Below are positions 46,848-58,302 of a stretch of 64,000 nt of DNA, one piece after another. The DNA lies in contig NW_004457624.1 in the NCBI RefSeq assembly GCF_000203815.1, forward strand, positions 682,001-746,000. The letters run 5' to 3'. Numbering within the stretch: position 1 is the stretch's first letter; every line of letters begins with the position of its first letter. The position numbers and the translations under genes are program-made. The notes below the pieces were generated by a model that was not told the DNA's origin, made no database searches, and was given only the letters and a program-made list of their open reading frames with translations. The stretch is from Cavenderia fasciculata (lineage: Eukaryota; Evosea; Eumycetozoa; Acytosteliales; Cavenderiaceae).

Positions 46848-49800
46848 TTATTGACCAGCAGCTGTACCACCATTTGGACCTGAATAAGCCTTGTTGGCAC
46901 TCCAACCTTTTAATTTGATACTATCATTATTTTTAAATGCATTCTTTTTGATAATGACTGCTGCAATTGCTAATGCTAAAATACCACCGGCAACACTACA
47001 TGCAATGATAACAGGGAGTTTCCAACCTGGTTCATCGTTTCCACCACCGGTATTACCACCACGACTATCACTGCTACTTGGAGGGACATAACAGGTTTGA
47101 TTGTAATTGGCTCGTGACACTGTACTAAATAAAGGATCGACAATTACATTGTGTGAGAAACTAGGTGTGATGATGGATGACAAGAGTGTATAGGTTTCAG
47201 TCGTGTTGATATTTTGTTCTTGGTTGTACAATTGGTAGAGTGTGTCGTTGGCAAGGAGCACAGCGGTATTTGACTTGATAATGTCATTGTCGAGTATGAG
47301 ACGATCGGCAAATCGAATATTTAGTACAGCCGGTCCAGTATTGATAACCAAGTTGGTGAAATAACTTGTTTGTAATCCACCACCACTACTAGTGTCTAAT
47401 GCATTACTTGAAAACGATGTTTTGGACTGTGAACAATTGTAGACTGTAGTGGCAGAGGTGGTCGTTGCAAATAGTATCTCTAAACGATTGAGTGAATCTG
47501 AAAAGACCCAATTATCAACCTTTACTGTATACTTTATAGAATTGGCGTCAGCTGGCATAGACACACCTGCAAAAGACACGTTTCTTGGTTGTTCAATATG
47601 TGTTACATTGAATGACAACTGTACGTTTCCAACCGTAGTGTCATTCCAGTAACCACTAAATAGGGTAGTGTTGGTTGTGATGACTGTAGGTAGTAACCAT
47701 GTAATGTTGGTCATGGCGAGTGTATGAACAGTGGCACTACCATTGGACAGACTTGTAATCTCACGTAGGTAGGCTATTCTAACTTGGTATTCGAGTGGCG
47801 AGTATCCAGTTGGGAGTTTACCCGAACCATCCGACGAGTTGGTGTATGGTGGTAGAGTGGGTGGTGTCTGGTGATTAACCTCGATCGAACAGTCCCAACC
47901 AGAGAATCCAGTGTTACAAGTACAGTATCCGGTAGTCTCTTGACATTGTCCTTTACCACTACATGCTGCAGGTGTACCTGGACACTTGTAGTTTTCATAG
48001 TAGAGGAATACATTGTTTTGTCCAACCAAACCACCACAACCAACCGTAATGTTGAGGGGGAAGTGAATGTCTGATCCAACCTGTCGAATATCTGCACTAT
48101 AGTAACATTCGATGGTTTCAAAATCGAGAAGGGTGGCATTGGTACAGGTAGCATTGACGTCGTTGGTTCCGACAAATACTTGGAGATTGTTGGATGAGAA
48201 AGAGTCACCCGAGATGGTGATGTTGCCAGGTTTGTTGAAAAACAGTGATGTCGATGTAACAATGACGGGTGGTGCATACGATGTGTGGAGGGGATCACTA
48301 TAGGTGGCCGAGTAATAGGCTGTCAAGTCATAGTACCCGTATCCTTGAATCATCGCGCATACCACTGAATAGGGAGCGACACTTGACAAGTAGTAACAAG
48401 ACAGTATATTGTCGACTCCGCTACCGAGCAGTGTTGCAGAGAAGCTCATCTGGATATCCGATGAAGCATTATCAACAGGACTGAGGTAGTCACCTGTAAT
48501 AGTTATATTTGTACCGGTCGTTAAAGCGAGTGGACTGACTTGAGAAATAATCGGGACAAGTGATACTGTCAATGTATTTGTTGATATCTGTCCACTGACA
48601 CTAATTGATAGATTAGCATTGACAGATTCAATTGGAAGATTAATCTCTAGTGTAGTGTCATTTACACTAGTCGGGGTGATTGTTAGACTACCAAACAAAA
48701 CTTGAATATTTTGTGATAGTTGACCAAAAGATTGACCAAATACAAATAATGTGTATTGTTGTTGTTGCAATGAATCGAGTGTAGGTGCTACAAACGAGTA
48801 GATGAGTTCATTTGATACTCTTGATTCAATCTTGATGGCAATTGCCAAACCTGTTCCAGTGGCACCTGGTACAGAGTAGATAATGGTTTGAGAATCAATC
48901 ACTTGAATGGTAGGGCCTTGAACGGGTGGCTCTCCATTATTGATGACATAGACTGTATTGTTTTGTCCCATCGACTCGGTTTCAAAGAATCTACCTTGAA
49001 TAGTCACGTTTTGACCGACCGTTTCAAGTACTACGTCTGACAATGACACTAGGTATGGAGTAAAGTAAATTGGTTGGAATTCAACCTTTACCAATCCATT
49101 GTCAATTGACAATACTCCACTTGATACAGCCAGAGGTAATGTATTACAAGTGATGACTGTATTGTTTCCAGTAAAGGATGTAATCTCTACAGTACCAATA
49201 AACAATTGTAAATTTGAGACATTTCCAAAGTTTAATCCTTGTATGACTAGACCGTCGTTGATTTGGGTGACACCCGATACTTGGATATTGGTATATACAA
49301 ATGCGTCATCTTTAGATCCCTCTAAACCATTTACAACCACTTTGACTGGTAGTGGACCGGTTGCAATCAAACTAGCGTCATAGTGACATGTGATGATGGT
49401 CGAGCCGATGACTTGTGGTGCTGTACAGATACTGGTTTGTGTCGACGAGTTACCAATTGTCACCAACAGTCCTGTTGCAGCAAAGTTGGTACCAAACAGT
49501 GTAATCTCACCTGGTTCCCTGTAGGTGATGGAGCTGACCGATGTGATGGCTGGGTACTGGTACGACATACCATATGGGGCAGAATCAACTCCACGAACAC
49601 TCGCTTTGGTTGTGAATTGACCCGACCCACTACCAATGGTACATTGGTAGCTGTATAACCCATTGACAATCGCAATGAATGTACATGGTACGGCGGTTGT
49701 TGTGGTACTCGCACTCACACTAAACGAGATACCTGTATTGGTACCACTCTGGTCAATCTGAGACAGGTATTTACCGTACACTAAAAATACACCACCGTCT

Positions 49801-52800
49801 ACAGATGGGAGAGTGGTGTAGGTGATGAGAGGAGTCAGGTTGAGGTTGTTAAAGGTGACAGTCTGACCATCGACATTGACCAACAAGTCACCAGACAATG
49901 ATTGATTCTGAATGACAAATGATGCGGTGGTATGTGGTGTTTGAATGACAACATTTCTTGCTTTTAATCCAGCCATTTGGAATGTGATAGTGGTATTGTC
50001 TGCACCAAAGTTGGTACCAACTGCTGTGATGGTGTCTGTGACAGGATCCATACTGTACGAGGTGACGGTTGGTGGTTGGAACGAGTATAAAAAGACGGTC
50101 GAGTTTCTCGACCCACCAGCTTGAACTAATAACTGGCGGTTGATACCAGTGCCAGCAAGTATATGGTAGTTGAGTGTGGTGAGTGACTGATATCCAATGT
50201 TGGTATTGACAATATTATTGTCAATCACGACCAGACTATTGTCGACGGAGCCATAGACAGTCGGTTCGAAATAACGACCATGTACAACGACCAGTCCACC
50301 GGCTGTTGGGAACAACACGGTAGACAAGGACGTCAAAACGGGTGTAAAGTAGAATGGCACGGGTGGAGGAGCGATAGCACTGCCAGTGAAGACCAAATCA
50401 CCCGATACGGTACTCTGCGGTACTGGGTTACACAGCACATACGTGTTGTTTCCAAGACACGATGATTTAATGCTGACAGCACCGATGGCAACACCGAGGA
50501 ACGCAAGATTATTGCCAAAGTTGGTGCCGACGATTTCAAGGTAATCGGCAATTTGAGTGATACTGCTAACGGTCACTGAATCGTATGCAAATGCATATGG
50601 CTCGGACGAGATATACGAGACGGTGACGACAAGGCTGTAGTTACCCTGTTGGGGTGGGAGTAGACAGACGAGTTGTGTGTGTGGTGACGACACGTCAATA
50701 GCCGAGCATGCTAAACTTTGATTCAAAGCAACTGTGATCAAAGTCGTATTGGTGTAAAAGTTGTAGCCCGAGATGGTGATATTGCCTCCTGTTGGCGGAC
50801 CGGGTGTCACACTCGAGATGATTGGGGCCTGATACTGCAACGATAACCCAGGAGGGTTGTCCAACCCATCCACATCAACATTGACACTGTTAATACCACT
50901 ACCTGGAGCAACCAAACATGTAAACGAGACATGTGGAGTGATAAAAGTAATATCAGTGCATAGAGATGGACCAATAGCGACATACATGAGTGCAGGATTG
51001 TTAAACAAGTTGGTTCCAGTCACTGTAATAAGCGATCCGTTTGTAGAGGGAAGAGGTGACATGCCTGTGATGGCAGGTGCAATGTATTGCACAAATTGTG
51101 TGTTGGCAGGTGTGGTCATACCGTCGATAGTAACACTCAATGAATGGGGACCACCCGATCCAGCTGGAATGGCCACATCAATCTCTCCACGCACATTGGT
51201 ACGGTTGAATGCGATTGGTATACCCTTGAGATTTACAGTCACCGTGCTAAAGTAGGCTCCGTAGACATTGAGCTTGATCTTTACCAGCATTCCACTGGTT
51301 GGCGAAGTGAATGTCTGTGTTGCAATAAACACGGGACTGATGCCACCATACTCGTAAAACACACCTTGTTCTTGATTCGACCAGTATACTTGGAGAGGAT
51401 TACGCAACGTGTCATCGGTGAGTTGGACAAAATAGGGAGTTTGTCTGTTTTGCAAGCCTGTTGGCACCTGTGTGGCATACAAGGTGATATTGGTGCCTGC
51501 ACGTGGTCCCTGCACGATAGTGTACAGATTGGCAATCTCAGAGAACCTGACGCCCTGCCAAATGTTGAGTGAATTGGAAGCATCTGGTGAAATAGGTGCC
51601 ATTGATCGATTCAAAAAGTTGTACATTGCTTGTGTCTCGATATAACTCATTCTTCCTTCGTATCCATCTGCAATCATTTTTGGTGCAACCGTATCTCTTG
51701 CATATGTCCAACTAACCATTGCTTTCCATGTTAAATAATATTGATTTGTACCAGTATCATCTAAATAAAATAAATAAATAAATAGTTAATATAAAGTAGA
51801 TATAAATATATATATATTCGTTTACATACAAAGAGGTACTTTATGTTGGGAAGAAATGACACCACTAATATTAAATGTTAATGGTAGGAATTTATCCCAA
51901 GTGGCAGAGGTTGGGACTGCACCAGACAAGATACATGTCAATACAGTCTCGTTGAGATAGGATCCTTGAATAAATTGAACGGATCCACATGTACGTGTCT
52001 TGTTGTTACCCGAGTAGATAGTGACCAACGAAGGATCGGTACCAAACGACCCACCGACAATAGTGACTGCTCCACCAGCCACCAAAGATGGTTTGGCAAA
52101 CGTTACATAGGCTGGAGAATACATCCAATACAATGGGTGTGGTAGAGCTGGAGGACTAGACAAGAATGTAACTTGGTATCTTCCTTGGCCGGGTGGAACA
52201 ACACATGTTGATATGGTGGCATTGATGACTGTAAAGTTGGCACATTGGAATGTGACGGCTGGATTGTCAACGCTGGTAAAGAGGATGGTCATGTTGGAAT
52301 AGGTATACGTTGATCCAACTGGAAACCTGACTGTAGCTACACCACCAGTCGTCTCTACCTGTGTAAGATATGGTCTTTCCAATCCACCCCATTCACAAAT
52401 AAAATAGTTTGTTGGTCCGTTACCAAGATTGTTGTAATGGTATCCACTATAAGTATCATTGACAGTTTCAATATAATATTCAGCTCCCATTAAATTTGGT
52501 TCATCAGCCGTAAATAAATGATATCTATATGCTCTATCAGTATATGCATTATAAAGTAACTCTCCTTTTTCAGGTCCTTAAATAAATATAAATAAATAGA
52601 AAAGAATTAATTATTGATTGGATTGGGTGCAGATGTTTTTTATATATTATATATATACCTGTTTGATATCTCCACATTCCTCTATCTCCTTCATCAGACC
52701 CAGATACCCAATATTTGTTTTGGGTAGGAGAAAAATATCTCTGTATGTACTGCCATTCTTCGTATGATGTTATAGTAGCCAAATATCTTTAATAAATGAA

Positions 52801-53078
52801 TTATGGGTGAATGATTAGAATTTTTTAAATTAAATTGGTTGTTCAGTTTAGTTGTTGGATACTACTTACCCTACATCTCCATATATATTTCTTCCTCCAC
52901 AGTTTGCAATTGCTTGGGTGGCATTTAGTACAAAGTCGAATCGACCGTAATAGTGGTCTGTGAGTGGAAACCTTGTGGCTTGTCCATCAACACCATTATT
53001 GAAATAAAACAAAGATCCAATAACTATAATTGTAATCGTCTTTATAAACAAAGACAATTGGTTATTTTGTTTGTACAT
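46848..53078 (-). CDS. Giant C-type lectin / IPT-TIG / EGF / ComC-like type I receptor
   Basis: Four exons, 52870-53078, 52659-52786, 51830-52576 and 46848-51760, sum to 1998 residues in frame. The signal peptide (SLFIKTITIIVIGSLFYF) is followed by a C-type lectin domain (LATITSYEEWQYIQRYF, KYWVSGSDEGDRGMWRYQTG, NYFICEWGG). Then come about 14-15 IPT/TIG units with cores such as GGNITISGYNFYTN, GEITLFGTNFAATG and GTNITITGDYL. An EGF domain (CPGTPAACSGKGQCQETTGY), a ComC-like domain (NVSFAGVSMPADANSIKYTV), one membrane helix (PVIIACSVAGGILALAIAAVI) and a short basic tail complete it. Consecutive blocks of five IPT units are similar to each other. In D. discoideum, IPT-rich membrane proteins of the Tgr type mediate cell adhesion and kin recognition; a similar role is likely here but not shown. 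It shares its ComC-like end with the gene at 1886-5041. Confidence 0.92.
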
Positions 53079-54260
53079 TTCTATAGTGACAAACTTGTCA
53101 ATTTTAAAATCTATCTATATTTCTTTTCTTTGTACACTATTATATATTGATGATTTAATCTTTCCAGTAGTTAAGTTAATTAACTATCTCTGAGTTTTTT
53201 TTGTTTTCTAAATTTAATAATAAATAAATAGATAAATAAATATTTACAAGTAAAAGATATATATATGATTGTACAATAATAATAAATAAATAAAATGAAT
53301 AGGGATCAAACAACTGTTGTTGTTGATCAAGATAATCTTTGATACCACAGACGATGGCCATCACAGGTGTACTTACAAACATTCAGAGTAGTGTCTTGGT
53401 GTCACCCAACTTCTTTCCCAACCATTGTGTAAGAGAGTAGAATCATTTGGATATCGGGGGCTTGCCTTCCCAATCCATTGCTCCCAGCGTTGTTGGAACG
53501 TTAAAAAAAAGGAAACCACAGGAATATCCACGACAACCAACAAGTAAAAAAATAAATATCCATTGAATGGAATCTATCTGAACAAAGGGGTTTCAAAAGG
53601 GTAAGAGGATCGAGTCCAATCTGGATTGATAACGGTTCACCCAACAACAATCGCAAGGTATGATCGTCATCATCAACACTCTGCAGAGCAGAGAAGAGTT
53701 TACCAATAGAAATACTCGTTGTAATGATCAAAGTCTTTCTATGTGACAGTCATCACATCTTATAATAGTAGAGAGTATCAGTTAATTAATCAGTTGTTAG
53801 TCATGTACAATGATAAGAGGAGTAAAGAGGAAGAATAGGAATACTACATACATCTTTATTTGATTAAAATCAACTATAGTTATTACTTATTTCTAACTAT
53901 AATAGTACTATAATGAACGAGAGATTGGTGTAGTGGTGGCGATAATCTTCATTTTTATTATTTTATTTTTAAAGCCAAAAGTGTAATATAATAAAAGTAT
54001 ACTTTTATTACCAATGTCAAGATGTGATGATGGTCGATACCCAATTTATATATCGACGATTTGACTACACTATATGGTGGTGGTGGTGGTGGTGGTCGTA
54101 TACGTATAGTATAGTTGTTTGGCATCAGTTTAAATTTAATTTAACTTTATAAAAGTGGTCCTCCAAACATGATACAACATCTTCATCTTCATCATCATCT
54201 TCATCTTCATCCTCTTTTCTTTATCATCATAATATTTGATATATTGGATAAAAGAAGATA
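53079..54260. other. Interval with an unresolved coding-like stretch on the minus strand
   Basis: Between 53181 and 53790 the minus strand contains pieces with good amino-acid composition: SIGKLFSALQSVDDDDHTL with LLLGEPLSIQIGLDPLTLLK (53560-53735), then after a possible AG acceptor at 53569-53570 a hydrophobic piece and FQQRWEQWIGKASPRYPND (53374-53568) ending at a GTAAGT donor. A short piece near 53185-53205 (KQKKLRDS, stop) follows a good TTTAG acceptor. I could not find a start that joins them all. The rest of the interval, 53790-54260, is AT-rich with a GGT array (54076-54094) and CATCTT repeats (54178-54215). Confidence 0.4.
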
Positions 54261-54380
54261 ATGAATAGTAATAATAATAATAGTAATACAGATAATATAT
54301 ATCTTCAAAGATTTACATCGACAACAACAACAAAGAATACAAATAATGGTTCAACTATCACGTCAAATTACGGCAACTAC

Positions 54381-54429
<49 letters not shown>

Positions 54430-57400
54430 TTACTCCAATGAATACCCTATTGTCATCAAGTCAACCTACAAATGATGGATTATATGACGATGATGGAGAC
54501 ATAGAGTTTGATTTTTGTTCAACTCCAAATAATAATAATAGTAATAACAACAACAATAATAATAATAATAATACTATAACTTCTCAAAACGATGATAGTG
54601 AATTCTCCTTTTCTTTAACACCAGAATATGATCCATTCAATTCTCCAAAAGTAAACAAGAATATTATAGCTTCTACAACTACAAAAACAACAACAAATCA
54701 AAATCTTCGAGATTATGTTAATGTCGATGATGATGATGATGATTTTGTTTTTGATTTTACTGATGATGATAATAATAGCAATAATAATAACAATAATAAT
54801 AATATTATTATTAAATCATCTGGAGCGACAAAGTCATCATCAAATGAACAACAACCAAAACCAGAATTATTTTTTAATGGATTGGTAATTATTTATTTAT
54901 TTATTAATATTTTTAGATTTACTAATTTAATATTTATATTTATTTTAGAATGATTTAGATAGTTTTTTAAATGTTGTAACATTGAATAGTCAATTAAAAA
55001 TATTAGAAAGAAATCAACAAGAACAACAACAACAGCATTGCAAACCAACCTATACCCCAAAGAATCATTATTTTAATCCAAACCATTTCAAGGTCTACCA
55101 ATCATTGGTATCTCAAAGATCTAGTTTTCTAGTTTTACCACCTACACTATCATACCTTCCCATCGTCCTTTTGTATTTGTGTACTCTGATTACAAATTCA
55201 GGCAACAAAGTAAAGTGTCTTTGGGTATCCTCTCAATCATCAACCATTCAACAAGAAAAGATTGGCCACTATATTCAATCAATACTAACAAAGGAAAAGT
55301 TATCGGATGGATTCATTAATTGTTTGGATGAAGCATTTGTCAATCAATATGATGAATTGGGATCAATCATTTCAACATCAAAAATATTATTTATAAATCA
55401 ATCAACTTTATCTCAATTGATTAAAAGTGAAAGGTAAATATAATTGTAAAAAGATATTTAAATTAATATTTTATTTATCTATTTTTTCTTAGGATATCAT
55501 TAAAAGAATTTAATCATATAATTTATGATGCATATGAAATTGATCATAATATAATGGAGGAGATTCAAAGTGATATTGGTGAAATGATTTTTGATTCAAT
55601 TAGAGGTACCATTTTATTAATTTCAAATCATCATCCAAGGTAAGATAAGATGAGGAAATATAAAATATATATATTTTGAAAATATCAATTCTAATTTATT
55701 TATCTTTTATTAGTGATTATAATTTATTTTTCAAAAAGACACAAATTCAAAATATATATTGTCATGAATATAATGAAACATTGTATCCATCAAGAAATGA
55801 AATGATAAATGTTGATTTACATACTCCAATTATTAGGATTATCAATATTATATCAAAATGTATTACAAACATTTCCAATCAGTTGGCGTCGAGAAGAGTG
55901 TTTGATAAATCTCTACAACCATCAGATTTACCAGTCAAATCAGTTACATCACTAATTAGTAAAGGAGTAGACCTCAAAGACAATGACAAAAACCAAATTG
56001 TTGATATTGACTTTTTAAACGATTTATTATATCATCTATCTAATTTTGGTATTGAAATTTGTTGGAAATTATTATTACCTCTTGATCTTGGAAAATTATC
56101 AAGTATGTTAAAGTAACAAATATCAAATCAGGTCATTTATATTAATATTTATTGTTCAAGATCAAATTAAATCAATTATTGAATTAATTTCAATTAGTAA
56201 TTCAGAGATTGAAGCAGGAATCATTCAAGATCATCCAAAGTATCAAGTATTGACAAATTGGGTACAAAACCAATTACAATTATTTTGTAATAATTCAAGA
56301 TCATTTGATCAATCAGTCCCAACCTTTTTTAAAGTATTGGTATTGGTTTTTAACAATGTTTCAATCGACTTGGTATTTTCAAATTTAAAAAAGATTAAAG
56401 ATATGAAATTATTTGCTTTAAAAGATTTAAAAAATTACAAGTATGTAAAAAAACATTTAAAAAAAAGAAAAAAGAAAGAGATATTAATAACTCTCTCTAT
56501 TTTTAATTTACTATAGTATAAAAGAAATAGTTGATAATTTTAATTGTATAATATTACCAGTTGATGAAATTGAAATTAATCAGTTTCCATGGAACCTATT
56601 TTCACTTATTGTCGAATTTGATCGATTCAATGATGATATTGATCTGTCACTATCAACATTTAATACAAATAGTATTTCAAGAAACTTTAAATTTCAAACA
56701 ACTTTGAATTTCACTCCATTACAATGTAAAGAAACAAAATTATTTAATCAAACTTGTAAATTATTAAAGTATGTAATCCATCTAGACAAGTCAGTTGTAT
56801 GATTGATTAATATTTTTTATTTTTATTTTTATTTTATAGGGAGATACAATTTAAAAAAGAAAAGAGTATTGATGAAAAGATTAAAAACCAATATCTACCA
56901 ATTGATTTGAAATCATTGTCGTCAACAAAAAGATTAGATAGATTGAATCAAATCAACAATAGCAACTCAATCTTGCCTACTACGGTGGTCATTGATACAA
57001 CACAACCAAACTTGTATAGATCAATTGGACGTGCATTACAACTATCTATTCCTATCAAATTGATAGTTGGTGACTCATTTCTTCAATATGAATCACTCTA
57101 TGACCACCTAGAGAATGATTACAACATTGAATTGGTAGAGAGAACTGTAGATGATGCCGACATTGTATTGGATGAACGTCATTGTATCAAGATTCTTAAT
57201 TTCAAATCAGATGTGTCACAAACCATTACCTCGTTGGTTAAATTGTCACACCAGTATACCAAATGTTGGATCATTGCCTATAGCACCATCAAGAATGTAT
57301 TCTCACCAAACACCAAAGAATTTATTGCCAAAGTGATAGGTGCTACATGTTACTTGCCCGAGTCATTTTCAGTCAACATTGGTTACTCTTTCACTCATCA

Positions 57401-58108
57401 ACAAACTGCATTATTGATTCGTGAAATTTGTGAATCTATTCCAATTGATAATCCAAATTGGGATGTAAGTAAAATTTAAAATTGATCATTACACATTTAA
57501 ATCATTATTTTTGAATCTTTCTACCTATAATCTTTCTATCTATAATCTCTCTCTCTCTCTCTCTCTCATTCTTTTTTCATACCTATTCACTCTCACTAGT
57601 CATTAGAAACATGGGCAAATAGAAAATGGTTAATTGGAACTGTATCAAGACATGAAGCATTTTTATCAGTGATTCCAGGCATGAACCCATTCTCTTCCCA
57701 GTTACTTATAACTTGGACCAATTTACCTTATTTACTTTCAAGTGATTTAGATACTTTGGAAAAAGAATTTACATGGGTTCCTAGTTATGTTTGGGTAACT
57801 ATAGGTTAAATATTGGATTATTTAAATATATATTTATTAACAAACATTCATTCGTTCTTTAGAAAAATATAGGTATTATATTTGGAAATCCAAAAGAAAA
57901 GATTATTATTGAACAGATCAAAAAGAAACCAAAAACAACAGTTGCATTACAACTACAATCATCATCGACATCTTCAACTTCTCATAACAAATCAACTCCA
58001 AAAAAACAAACAAAAAATAATAATAATGGTAAATCATCACAATCACAACAACATAACAATTCATTAAAACAAACAACCATTGAACAATATTTCCATCCCC
58101 GTAAGTAA
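54261..58108 (+). CDS. XPF-family helicase/nuclease-like protein, SHOC1/ZIP2-like, with C-terminal PIP box
   Basis: Nine exons (54261-54884, 54949-55433, 55493-55639, 55714-56102, 56161-56440, 56517-56768, 56840-57464, 57600-57794, 57863-58108) sum to 1080 residues in frame. Asn- and Asp-rich N-terminus. Residues about 230-725 resemble a degenerate SF2 helicase without Walker A (FLVLPPTLSYLPIVLLYLC, EFNHIIYDAYEIDHNIM, GTILLISNHHPSDYN). Residues about 755-935 resemble an XPF/ERCC4-type nuclease fold (TTVVIDTTQPNLYRSIGRAL, DDADIVLDERHCIKILNF, TKCWIIAYST), with DERH where active XPF has ERK, so nuclease activity is doubtful. A helix-hairpin-helix-like region follows (VIPGMNPFSSQLLITWTNLP). This layout is that of SHOC1/ZIP2, meiotic crossover factors. 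The last residues include QTTIEQYF, a canonical PCNA-interacting box. FANCM or another XPF relative is the alternative. Confidence 0.8.
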
Positions 58109-58302
58109 CTATCTACGTTTTGTCAAACAAGTCATAGATTAAAATCAAATAAAAGTGATTTGTGTAAATAATAAATTAATTTTTGGGTGTTCTTGACAAA
58201 AAAACGAACGAAAAAGCATGCAATCGACGAAATCAATATTGATTTATTATTTATAATTATAACAAGTATTCATAAATAAATAGAAAGAGGAGAGATAAAA
58301 AG

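Noticed and set aside
48112-51583. Plus- and minus-strand frames of 60-174 codons over the IPT receptor
   Set aside because: All overlap the single long receptor frame, which has clear domain structure; the others are shadows.
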